The notes under the pieces were generated by a model that worked only from the letters and a program-made list of their open reading frames with translations, was not told where the DNA came from and did not search any database. From contig CALCNX010000043.1 of assembly GCA_937899715.1 (NCBI GenBank), positions 1-25,308 of the forward strand: 25,308 nucleotides of DNA, read 5' to 3'. Shown here piece after piece: positions 7,707 to 17,000 of the stretch. The stretch is from an uncultured bacterium. Lineage in GTDB: Bacteria; Bacteroidota; Ignavibacteria; Kapaibacteriales; UBA4661. A program made the translations under genes and the position numbers. Position 1 is the stretch's first letter; every line of letters starts with the position of its first letter.

Positions 7707-9779
7707 ATGAACACTTTTCTCCTGTCGCTTTTCTTGATTCTAGGTCTCTTTCCGATGAGTATGAAAGCACAAAACAATTTGCCTCCGTATTACCGAGAAG
7801 AGTTTCATAGCACCGATAGATCCGATACTATTATCATCACCGCCACCGCACTTGCCAAAGGCATCCGCAGCGATTCTTTGCGCTTCCGTTTCCATGCCGG
7901 CGACGATATGCTCTGGAAAGAAACAAACTTTGACGACCGCGCATGGCAAACCGTGCGCAACGACACGGCGGGACGGATTTTGCCAAGCGGTATCAGCTGG
8001 TTTCGGACGTGCATTCGCGCTCAGGCAGATGTTGTGCCGACATCAGCATCGTTCAATGCGTTTGTGGTTTTCGGGGCAGCGGAAATCTATCTTGATGGCA
8101 GATTGATTTATTATAACGGGAAGCCGGCGGCGGCGGCGCAAGAGGAAGAAATTGGTCGTTTCACGCTCGCGCCGACAGGTGTGTTTATCACGCTTTCCGA
8201 CACCGCCACACACGTTCTGGCAGCGCGGACTTCACGCTGGAGTCTCGCGGGAGTCAAGACATGGTTAGGTTGGTCGTCATGGATACGATTCAATCAGGAT
8301 TACGGCGTATTGTTTATGCTCAAGCAGGCGCAAGCAACGACAAAGGCTGCGGCGCGAGGATATCAACAAGCAGTTATACAATCCATTTCATTTGGTGTTC
8401 TTTTTCTGCTTGCCCTCCTGCAGGGGTATTTATACGCCCTGAACCGTCAAGACAAAACCGCGTTGTATTTTGCCCTGTTTGTCGGTACATTCTGGTTTTT
8501 TGTCAGCACTCATGTTGTATTCTATTATGCCGCCGGTCCTCAGATTTTTGAGGCAATACTACAAATTGTAGGAGCTATCACCTCGCCTCTTACCGCCGTT
8601 TTTCTGCTGTACGGTATGGAAATGTACTTCAAGGAACGTATCCCGCTTTGGTATGCGGGGCTGGTAGGGCTTCTTGCTTTTGCGGATATAATGCTCAACT
8701 TACTGACTAATGCTCAATTTGTGAAGAATACGGCTTACATACTGTTGTGCGCCGAGATTATCCGTAGCGCGTCGGTTCACGCATTTCGGAACAGAACCAA
8801 CGCGGATGCCCGGATTTTGGGAGTGGGCGTAGCGAGTTTCGGCATCCTTGCCGTTTTGGATTTGATGAGAAGTTTTGTGTCGTTAGGGGTATGGACTGAC
8901 GGGTTTGACCTTCTTTTCTACACAGCTGTTCCTATCGCCATGACCTCCGTTTTCGTGCGCCGCACAGCTCAAGACCGCGCCCGACTTGCCCGTTACAGCC
9001 AAGACCTTGAGCGCGACGTTGCCGAGCGAACACACGAACTCCAAGCCGCCAACGAGGAAATCTCCCGCCAAATGGAAGTTCAGACGGAACAAGCACGCGA
9101 GATTGAACTCACCAACACCGCACTGCAACAAGCGCACGAGGAATCGGAAACGCTTTTGCTCAATATTCTGCCTTCCCCTATTGCACATCGCTTGAAAGCG
9201 GGCGAACGCGCCATTGCTGACCGCTTCGACGCTGTAACGGTGCTGTTTGCCGACATCGTTGGCTTCACCAAACTTTCTGCCCAGACCACACCCGAAGAAC
9301 TTGTGCAAGGCTTGAATACTATCTTTGGCAGGTTCGATGAATTAGCAAAAAAATACAGCTTGGAAAAAATCAAGACCATCGGTGATGCCTACATGGTCGC
9401 GGGCGGGCTGCCGGAGCGCAGCCAGAACCATTGTGAGCGAGTAGCTGCCTTTGCATTGGAGATGCAAGCCACCATGCGGGACGGTGATTTGCGGACAAAT
9501 ACAGGCGAGCGTGTACAACTCCGCATCGGCATCCACACAGGCGAGGCGGTGGCGGGTGTTATCGGCACGAGCAAATTCGCCTACGACCTCTGGGGCGACA
9601 CCGTGAACACCGCAAGCCGCATGGAATCACACGGCGAGGCGGGAAAGATTCATGTTTCGGAGGAGGTGTATAGTCTGCTGAAGGGAAAATTTACATTTGA
9701 AGAGCGTGGCGAGATGGAGATTAAGGGCAAAGGCACGATGCGGACATGGTTTTTGGTGACGACTCAACCATCTCAATAA
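7707..9779 (+). CDS. Cyclase B: periplasmic jelly-roll-like domain - 7TM - class III adenylate cyclase
   Basis: The product is 690 aa from ATG 7707, chosen because a clean signal peptide starts there (hydrophobic core, cleavage after 'SMKAQ'). An in-frame ATG at 7626 overlaps cyclase A and would only add a non-signal leader. The exported part (about residues 25-215) looks like a galactose-binding/jelly-roll fold ('WKETNFDDRAW', 'GAAEIYLDGRLIYYNG'). Seven hydrophobic segments follow (about 221-414), then a long coiled coil and the cyclase domain with metal Asp D516. This order matches 7TMR-DISM receptors, which usually sense ligands such as carbohydrates; the ligand here is unknown. All ATP-specificity and catalytic residues are kept (KIKTIGDAYM, YDLWGD, NTASR). 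The gap to cyclase A is 73 bp and to cyclase C 37 bp. Confidence 0.92.
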   Translation: MNTFLLSLFLILGLFPMSMKAQNNLPPYYREEFHSTDRSDTIIITATALAKGIRSDSLRFRFHAGDDMLWKETNFDDRAWQTVRNDTAGRILPSGISWFRTCIRAQADVVPTSASFNAFVVFGAAEIYLDGRLIYYNGKPAAAAQEEEIGRFTLAPTGVFITLSDTATHVLAARTSRWSLAGVKTWLGWSSWIRFNQDYGVLFMLKQAQATTKAAARGYQQAVIQSISFGVLFLLALLQGYLYALNRQDKTALYFALFVGTFWFFVSTHVVFYYAAGPQIFEAILQIVGAITSPLTAVFLLYGMEMYFKERIPLWYAGLVGLLAFADIMLNLLTNAQFVKNTAYILLCAEIIRSASVHAFRNRTNADARILGVGVASFGILAVLDLMRSFVSLGVWTDGFDLLFYTAVPIAMTSVFVRRTAQDRARLARYSQDLERDVAERTHELQAANEEISRQMEVQTEQAREIELTNTALQQAHEESETLLLNILPSPIAHRLKAGERAIADRFDAVTVLFADIVGFTKLSAQTTPEELVQGLNTIFGRFDELAKKYSLEKIKTIGDAYMVAGGLPERSQNHCERVAAFALEMQATMRDGDLRTNTGERVQLRIGIHTGEAVAGVIGTSKFAYDLWGDTVNTASRMESHGEAGKIHVSEEVYSLLKGKFTFEERGEMEIKGKGTMRTWFLVTTQPSQ

Positions 9780-9816
9780 TATTCATCAATTTCGCCACTT
9801 CGTTTTATTAAGCGTT

Positions 9817-11136
9817 ATGTCACTTGATACAGAATCTCAAACGACAATACCTACCCAATTTCGTAACAGCAAAAAAAACGATAGTTTGGCTCGGCGAAAT
9901 TATTTGCCTCGAACACTCGGCTTTACGCTCCTTGCTATATTGGGATGGAGTCAATGGTGGAATGAGCGCGACGTGCGGACTCTTCACAATCTGACGCTTC
10001 TTCTTGCTTCTTTGTGCTCTCTTGTCTGGCCACACATCGCATGGGCACTGGCATCCTTATCGGCAACCACACGGGAGGCGGAATATCGAAATCTGTATAT
10101 TGACTCCTTCATCGGAGGCAGTTTCATTTGTTTTCAGGGTTTTGGTTTGTGGCAAGCACAAGCAATACTCACGGTATTATGCGCAAACAATATGTCTGTG
10201 GGCGGTGGAAAGCTCTTTTTGCGCGGTTTTGCTTTTTTGCTGCTCGGTGTCGGAGCAGCATTTCTCCTCGTCGGATTTCGTTTTGAGCCATATACGGGAG
10301 TGTGGACGGCACTTGTTTCAATTTCTTTTTCTTTTGCCTATACTGTTTTTACAAATTATGTTTCGTTTCGTCAAGCACGAAACCTTATTAAAGCACGACA
10401 ATATAGTGAGGAACAATCGCGTGAAATTCTCAGTCAGGCGGCTGTTCTTTCCGAACAAGCTACTGAAATCGAACTTGCCAACACCGCTCTGCAACAAGCG
10501 CACGAAGAATCCGAAACTTTACTTTTCAACATCCTCCCTGCTCCAATTGCCCACCGTCTCAAATCAGGCGAACGCGCCATTGCCGACCGATTCGATTCCG
10601 TTACCGTCCTTTTTGTCGATATTGTCGGCTTCACGAAACTTTCCGCTCGCATTACGCCGGAAGAACTCGTGCAAGGCTTAAATACTATCTTTAAGCGATT
10701 CGACGAACTCGCAAAAAAATACGGTTTGGAGAAAATCAAAACCATCGGCGATGCCTACATGGTCGCAGGCGGACTGCCGGAGCGCAGCGTCAATCACTCG
10801 GAGCGCGTTGCCCGCTTTGCGCTGGAGATACAAACTGCCATGCAAAGCGAGGAATTGCGGACAAGCAGAGGCGAGGTTGTGCAACTCCGCATCGGCATCC
10901 ACACTGGCTCGGCAGTGGCGGGCGTGATTGGCACAAGTAAATTCAGCTACGACCTCTGGGGCGACACGGTGAACACTGCAAGCCGCATGGAATCGCACGG
11001 CGAGGCGGGAAAGATTCATTGCTCGGAGGAAGTCTATGCAACATTATACGAAAAATTCGTATTTGAAGAACGTGGTTTTCTTGAAGTGAAAGGCAAAGGT
11101 CAGATGAAAACCTATTTTCTACTATCAACTCTATGA
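9817..11136 (+). CDS. Cyclase C: MASE2 membrane sensor - class III adenylate cyclase
   Basis: The product is 439 aa from ATG 9817. The N-terminal half (about residues 28-190) has several membrane segments and matches the MASE2 pattern: 'LPRTLGF' at the first helix, 'WPHIAWALA', 'EYRNLYIDSFIGG' and 'NNMSVGG'. MASE2 is a poorly understood integral membrane sensor found on diguanylate and adenylate cyclases. A short coiled coil leads to the cyclase domain. Metal D268 lies in 'FVDIVGFT', where the other six have 'FAD'. The K, D, N and R determinants for ATP are intact. This is the shortest of the seven and has no sizeable periplasmic domain, so the signal is likely within the membrane. Its stop overlaps the start of cyclase D (ATGA at 11133-11136), which suggests translational coupling. 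Confidence 0.92.
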   Translation: MSLDTESQTTIPTQFRNSKKNDSLARRNYLPRTLGFTLLAILGWSQWWNERDVRTLHNLTLLLASLCSLVWPHIAWALASLSATTREAEYRNLYIDSFIGGSFICFQGFGLWQAQAILTVLCANNMSVGGGKLFLRGFAFLLLGVGAAFLLVGFRFEPYTGVWTALVSISFSFAYTVFTNYVSFRQARNLIKARQYSEEQSREILSQAAVLSEQATEIELANTALQQAHEESETLLFNILPAPIAHRLKSGERAIADRFDSVTVLFVDIVGFTKLSARITPEELVQGLNTIFKRFDELAKKYGLEKIKTIGDAYMVAGGLPERSVNHSERVARFALEIQTAMQSEELRTSRGEVVQLRIGIHTGSAVAGVIGTSKFSYDLWGDTVNTASRMESHGEAGKIHCSEEVYATLYEKFVFEERGFLEVKGKGQMKTYFLLSTL

Positions 11137-13307
11137 CGAGTTTCATTGCGGCATATAGAATAACGATATACAGCCTGAAGATATGTATTGTTTTGAGTTT
11201 GTTCGTCATTCCAATTTTTGCACAAACGCAACCACAGAAGTCCCTCGACAGTCTCCACGCTCAGCTCCAAACCGCCCGTGATGAAGAGCGTTCAAAGATT
11301 CTCAATGCTTTGTCTAGTCTCCTTGAGTCGGCACACCCCGAAGAAGCCGCACAGACAGCACACGAAGCAATTACCCTCGCTCAAAAACACGGCAATATCT
11401 ACGACGAAGCAACGGCATATACTCGTCTCAGTGATGCGACACGCCATCTGGGGCGAAGCGCCGAAGCGCTTTCGGCATCGCTTCTGGCGATTGAAAAATC
11501 GTCCCTTCTTCCCCCAACGCCTGAAAATAAACTCCTGCAAGCCAAGTCTTTTTCGCAAGCCGCTATTAACTACCGCGCTTCGGCGCAATACGACAGTATG
11601 CTTTTTTATGCCAACCGTGCGCTTTCGCTCTACGATGAGCTTCACGACCGAGCGGGGCACGCTTCGCTCTTGGTCACGCTTAGTTACATTTACTGGAATA
11701 TTGGCAAGTACGCTCAGGGCTTAGATTTGGGTTTGCAGGCGCTCCGCATTTATGAAGAGCTTGGCACAGAACCACAAATTGCACGTTCGCTCAACGTTAT
11801 TGGGCTTATTTATCGTACGCTGGGCGACCATGCAAAGGCACTTGATTATTGCCAGAAATGCCTTGCCATCCGCAGAAAGCTGAATGACCAAGAAGGCATG
11901 GGCGTTGCGATGAGCAATATCGGATTTATCTATAAAAATTTGAAGCAATATGATTCTGCCATGACGTATTTCGAGAATTATCTGCGTATCACAGAAGCGC
12001 TTCATATCAAACAAGGGCTGGCTATTGCGAGCTTGAATATCGGTATTGTACAGCGCTTGCAAGGTCACCCGGACTGGGCACTAGTGACACACAAGAAGGC
12101 GCTTCAGTACAATCTCGACCTTGCCGATAAACGCGGAACAGCTAGCTCAATGTGCGAAATCGGCACAGATCTTCGCGCGTTAGGAAAGTATCATGAAGCG
12201 GCGCAATACTTGAAGCGGTCGGCGGCAGCATCGGATTCCATTCATGCCAAAACGATTCTCAAAGACAGCTATGGAGAGCTTTCCAAGGCACTTGCTTCTC
12301 TGGGTGAATTTCAGCAAGCCTATTCGGTGCAAATGAAATTCGACGAACTGAACAACACGCTTATCAATGAAAATCGCGACCAAATCATTGAAATTCAAAA
12401 CCGCCATGAGCACGAGCGCAATGAGCGCGAACGCCAGATGCAGGATGACCGCATCCGACAACAAAACCTCACACTGAACGTATTGATTGGCTTACTCGTA
12501 TTTTTGATTATTGTGGGTATTCTTATTGTTCGGCTTTATCGGAATAAAAAGCAAGCTGAAGCGGAACTGCTTGAAAAAAATGCGCTTATCGAAAAAGGAC
12601 GCGAGCGAGCGGACGCGCTGAATAGGAATCTTACCCAAACCCTCTACGCCCTCGAACACGAGCAAGCCACCTCCGACAGACTTTTGCTTAATGTACTACC
12701 GGAATCTATCGCCGAGCGAATGAAAGCTGGCGAAACGACGATTGCGGAGCATTTCGCGGGCGTAACGGTTTTATTTGCTGACCTCGTAGGATTCACCGGT
12801 CTTGCCGCCACAATGACACCCGCTCAAATTGTGGAGATACTAGATTCGCTTTTTAGCACGTTTGATGCCATTGCTCAAATGCACGGTGTGGAAAAAATCA
12901 AAACAATGGGCGATGCCTATCTGGCTGTGTGTGGCGTACCAAAGCCTGTGGAGCGTCATACAGAGAGCATTGCGGCGTTTGCATTGGATATGCACCAAGC
13001 GGTGGTGGATTTCCGGCAACAAATGCAAATGAGTGAGGCAAAGGCTCTCCAAATTCGCATAGGCATTCACACGGGCGAAGTGGTGGCGGGGGTGATTGGC
13101 AAAAAGAAATTTAGCTACGACCTCTGGGGCGACACCGTAAACACCGCAAGCCGCATGGAATCACACGGCGAGCCGGGAAAGATTCACGTGTCGGAGGAGT
13201 GTTTTCATTTATTAAAACAGACCTTTACTTTCGAGGAACGCGGAGAAATAGAAGTAAAAGGCAAAGGCACGATGCGGACGTGGTTTCTGACGGGAACGGC
13301 TTCGTAG
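11133..13307 (+). CDS. Cyclase D: exported TPR domain - single TM - class III adenylate cyclase
   Basis: The product is 724 aa from ATG 11133. It has an N-terminal signal peptide ending near 'PIFAQ', TPR repeats through about residue 400 predicted to lie in the periplasm, and a charged stalk. One transmembrane helix (about 447-468) and a coiled coil lead to the cyclase domain, with metal D550. The catalytic region carries 'KIKTMGDAYL', 'YDLWGD' and 'NTASR', so ATP-specific activity is predicted. Its loop reads 'IGKKKF' as in F and G, whereas A, B, C and E read 'IGTSKF'. The strongly conserved 'HGEAGKIH' is 'HGEPGKIH' here. Periplasmic TPRs presumably bind an envelope protein or peptide. It is the last gene of the tightly spaced A-D set. 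Confidence 0.92.
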   Translation: MTSFIAAYRITIYSLKICIVLSLFVIPIFAQTQPQKSLDSLHAQLQTARDEERSKILNALSSLLESAHPEEAAQTAHEAITLAQKHGNIYDEATAYTRLSDATRHLGRSAEALSASLLAIEKSSLLPPTPENKLLQAKSFSQAAINYRASAQYDSMLFYANRALSLYDELHDRAGHASLLVTLSYIYWNIGKYAQGLDLGLQALRIYEELGTEPQIARSLNVIGLIYRTLGDHAKALDYCQKCLAIRRKLNDQEGMGVAMSNIGFIYKNLKQYDSAMTYFENYLRITEALHIKQGLAIASLNIGIVQRLQGHPDWALVTHKKALQYNLDLADKRGTASSMCEIGTDLRALGKYHEAAQYLKRSAAASDSIHAKTILKDSYGELSKALASLGEFQQAYSVQMKFDELNNTLINENRDQIIEIQNRHEHERNERERQMQDDRIRQQNLTLNVLIGLLVFLIIVGILIVRLYRNKKQAEAELLEKNALIEKGRERADALNRNLTQTLYALEHEQATSDRLLLNVLPESIAERMKAGETTIAEHFAGVTVLFADLVGFTGLAATMTPAQIVEILDSLFSTFDAIAQMHGVEKIKTMGDAYLAVCGVPKPVERHTESIAAFALDMHQAVVDFRQQMQMSEAKALQIRIGIHTGEVVAGVIGKKKFSYDLWGDTVNTASRMESHGEPGKIHVSEECFHLLKQTFTFEERGEIEVKGKGTMRTWFLTGTAS

Positions 13308-13317
13308 CGCAGCCCTA

Positions 13318-13353
13318 TCAATACGATTTTCAATATACTTTTCAATACGATTT
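13318..13353. repeat. Three tandem 12-bp repeats
   Basis: Units TCAATACGATTT (13318-13329), TCAATATACTTT (13330-13341) and TCAATACGATTT (13342-13353) lie head to tail. The third unit forms the last codons and stop of the leftward gene that ends at 13342, and the others lie between it and the stop of cyclase D. The outer units are identical; the middle one differs at three positions. Confidence 0.85.
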
Positions 13354-13893
13354 CGCCACAAAGCCGTTTTCGTCGTGGAATTGCATTAGGTCGTCCTCGA
13401 ATGTCAACGCATAGAATCCTGCTTCTTGTGCCTCCTTCAGCGCCTCCGCACTTGCATCGGCGGCAGCAATGATACCGAAAAGTTTCATTGACGCATACTC
13501 AGGGAAAATGGTGCGGAATTTTTGCAGTATCGTGGTCATTTGCTGCACCGATTCACTCCGAAGGTGGCTTTTGATTTCCACGATATACGCTTCGTTACGA
13601 GTGCCATTCACTAAGCCGAGTGCGTCCAGTTCGATGGTTTCCGAGCCGACACGTTTTCTGCGGCGTGGCATAAAATCTTCTACACCAAAGCGTTCAAAGA
13701 GCAAGCGTTGCACCGACGGCAGTGCAAGCCCTTCGGTGAAAGAACCGAATTTGTTGCCCAAGCCTCCTATTTGCTTGCCCAGTTCGCGGAGTTGGCGATT
13801 CGTCTCTTCTTGCGTTTGGCGCAATTTGATGTCGGTTTCCTGTTGGCTTCGGACGAGTGCTGCAACAAGGTCTTTGAGTTCTTGGTCGGTCAT
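13342..13893 (-). CDS. PD-(D/E)XK-fold protein, DUF3782-like
   Basis: The product is 183 aa, leftward, from ATG 13893. Residues 1-45 are a Gln/Glu-rich coiled coil ('RQTQEETNRQLRELGKQ'), as in DUF3782/COG5493-type proteins. The rest fits the PD-(D/E)XK nuclease fold: a helix with E54 ('TEGLALPSVQRLL'), D90 in 'IELDALG', then E106-I-K108 in 'YIVEIKSH'. This arrangement is typical of nuclease-fold hypothetical proteins common in Cyanobacteria and Bacteroidota; actual nuclease activity is unproven. It is transcribed against the cyclases and sits between D and E. Its 127-bp upstream gap is shared with the divergent cyclase E. Its orientation and unrelated function suggest later insertion. A long rightward frame on the opposite strand is only a shadow. 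Confidence 0.8.
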   Translation of the reverse strand: MTDQELKDLVAALVRSQQETDIKLRQTQEETNRQLRELGKQIGGLGNKFGSFTEGLALPSVQRLLFERFGVEDFMPRRRKRVGSETIELDALGLVNGTRNEAYIVEIKSHLRSESVQQMTTILQKFRTIFPEYASMKLFGIIAAADASAEALKEAQEAGFYALTFEDDLMQFHDENGFVAKSY

Positions 13894-14020
13894 GGTCGTT
13901 GTGAAGAAATATAAACAAAACTTCTCTCCGCAAAATACGAATTTATTGCCATATTGCGGGTTGCCGTCGTTTTACGAATACCCTGTTTACTTGCCTACAA
14001 CCATCCTTATTTTCCGAGCA

Positions 14021-17000
14021 ATGCGTTCTTTCCTCATCATTTCCTTGCTATGGATTGTGCTTTATAGTCAAATATTGGCACAACTTATTTCTCTTCCTCC
14101 TTTTCCAGAAAGTGCAAATACTCAGCACTTTACCATCAACAAGCACTTGTCTGAGTATATGCACAGCGTTTGGACTGCCGAGCATGGTTTACCACAAAAC
14201 ACCGGAATTGCGCTTTGCCAGACACGCGACGGCTATCTCTGGATAGGTACACAAGAAGGACTTGCTCGCTATGACGGAATACAATTTTCCGTGTTCGATA
14301 AAACCAATACGCCTGCTTTCAAAAGTAATTACTTTACCGCGCTCGTGGAAGACCGCAATGGCGTGCTCTGGATAGGCACAAATGGCGGTGGACTGGTTCG
14401 TCTGAAAAATGGTGTATTTACCACGTTTACCACACAAAACGGCTTATCTAATGACATCGTTCGCTCATTGCTTCAGGACAGAAATGGTGCGATTTGGATA
14501 GGAACCAACGGCGGCGGGGTCTGCCGATTCAAGGATGACGTATTCACCGCATATACAACAAAAAACGGCTTATCGAATGACGTTGTTTATGCGCTCATTC
14601 AAGACCATGAAGGCGCAATATGGATGGGAACGTTGGGTGGTGGAGTTTCTCGGCTGAAAGACGGCAAGTTCTCAACGTATTCTACCCAAAACGGTCTATC
14701 GAATGATATTGTTCGTTCATTGATGGAAGACCGCGAGGGCGCTGTATGGATAGGCACAAACGGTGGCGGGGTCTGCAAAATCAAAGATGGGAAATGGACG
14801 ACCTACACCACCAAAGACGGGTTAGCAAATGACCGCGTGTATGCACTGCTTCAAGACCGCATCGGTGCAATTTGGATTGGTACGCTTGGGGGCGGCATCA
14901 ATCGCTTGAAGGACGGTATATTTGAAACCTATAACACCCAAAACGGGTTGTCGAATAATGGTATTCGTTCATTGATGGAAGACCGCGAGGGCGCTGTATG
15001 GATAGGCACGAACGGCGGCGGGGTTGACCGTTTCAAGGATGCCATGTTCACAACATACTCAACTATCAACGGCTTATCGAACGACCGCGCAGTATCTGTC
15101 CTTGAAGACAGTGCGGGGAATATTTGGATTGGCACAAGCGACGGATTGAATCATTTTCAGAATGGTATATTTAAGACATACACCCAAAAGGAAGGCTTAC
15201 CCGGAAGTGCCGCTTTATCCCTTCTTCAAGATTATGATGGCGCTTTGTGGGTAGGCACCGATAAAGGTCTGGTGCGCATTCAAGGTGAGAGAATAACAAC
15301 CTATACAACGACAGACGGTTTAGCGCACAATGCCGTACAATCCATTCTCCAAGATCGCAACGACGGCGCACTGTGGATAGGTACAAACGGAGGCGGATTG
15401 AATCAGTTCAAAGACAACAAATGGAAAACCTACACGACCAAAGACGGTCTATCCCATGCCGCTGTTTTTGCGCTCATGCAAGCTCGCGATGGAGCGTTAT
15501 GGATAGGCACGGGCGGAGGAGGATTGAATCGCTTCAAAGACGGGCAATGGACAACATATTCGACTAAAACAGGTTTGTCGCACAATGTTATTTATTCCCT
15601 GTATGAAGACCGTGACGGAGCAATTTGGATAGGAACGAGCGGAGGCGGTATCAACCGCCTCAAAGACGGCAAAATCAAAGCTATCACTACCTCAGAGGGT
15701 TTGTTTAATGACGTTGCTTACTGCATTCTCGAAGACAATGCAGGTTTTCTCTGGGCATCCTGCAATAAAGGTATTTTCCGCGTGCGAATGAGCGAGCTGA
15801 ATAACGTTGCAGACGGAAAACTTGCCCGCGTTTCCTGTGAATCCTTCGGCTCTGGAGATGGCATGGTTGGTTCGGAATGTAACGGCGGCTCCCAACCGGC
15901 AGGCTGGAAAAGCCACGATGGGCGTTTATGGTTCCCAACCGTCAAAGGTGTTGTCGTGGTTGATCCCGGAAAAATTGTAATTAATTCCCGTGCGCCATCG
16001 GTGCTGTTGGAATCCATTCCTGTCAACGGCGTGGATATGCTCAAAAATGACTCTTTTCGACCAATTTTAGACAGCGGTGGGAGCATTGATTTACCTGCAA
16101 ATACGGATAAAATCGAATTTCACTATACCGCCCCGTGGTTCACTGCCCCAGACCATGTGAAATTCAAATATATGTTGGAAGGATATGATAAAGCATGGAC
16201 GGAAGCAGGTATGCGGCATACGGCATATTACACAAATCTTCCTCGAGGTCACCACTATCGTTTTCGCGTGATAGCCTGCAATAACGACGGCGTTTGGAAC
16301 GAGTCGGGAGCGTCGGCAATGTTTTACCTTATGCCGCACTTTTGGGAAACATGGTGGTTTTATAGTTTGTGCTTTGTGTTTGTTGTGTCATCGGGCTTCG
16401 GCGCGTATCGCACACGCGTACGGAATTTGCAGAGACACGCCGAAATACTGGAGCGCACAGTAGCGGAGCGAACGGAAGATTTGCAAAATGCCAACGAGGA
16501 AATTCAACGCCAGATGTTAATTCAAACCGACCAAGCGCGGGAAATAGAACTCGCCAACACCGCACTACAACAGTCGCACGAGGAATCCGAAACTCTTCTA
16601 CTGAACATCCTTCCGGCTCAGATAGCACACCGTCTCAAAGTCGGTGAACGTGCCATTGCCGAAAAATTTGACAGTGTTACTGTTCTCTTTGCTGATATTG
16701 TTGGCTTCACGAATCTTTCTGCCACCGTACCTCCCGAAACGCTGGTACAGGCATTAAACGCTGTCTTTGCCCGATTTGACACCATTGTCAAAAAGCATCG
16801 TTTAGAAAAAATCAAAACCATCGGTGATGCTTATATGGTAGCCGGTGGGCTGCCAGAACGTAGTGATGACCACGTTGAGCGTGTCGCCCGTTTTGCATTG
16901 GAAATACAGGCTGTAATGAAAGAAGTGCCTCTCCGAACACAAAAAGGTGAGTTTGTCCAACTTCGCATCGGCATTCATACGGGCGAGGCAGTGGCGGGTG

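Noticed and set aside
13469..14020. N-terminal extension of cyclase E upstream of its signal peptide
   Set aside because: The frame is open but lies opposite the nuclease-fold gene, and a proper signal peptide begins at ATG 14021.
14200..15900. Regular repeats about 126 bp apart that could suggest a CRISPR-like array
   Set aside because: They are in-frame coding repeats for propeller blades (WIGTNGGG), with no identical direct repeats separated by unique spacers.
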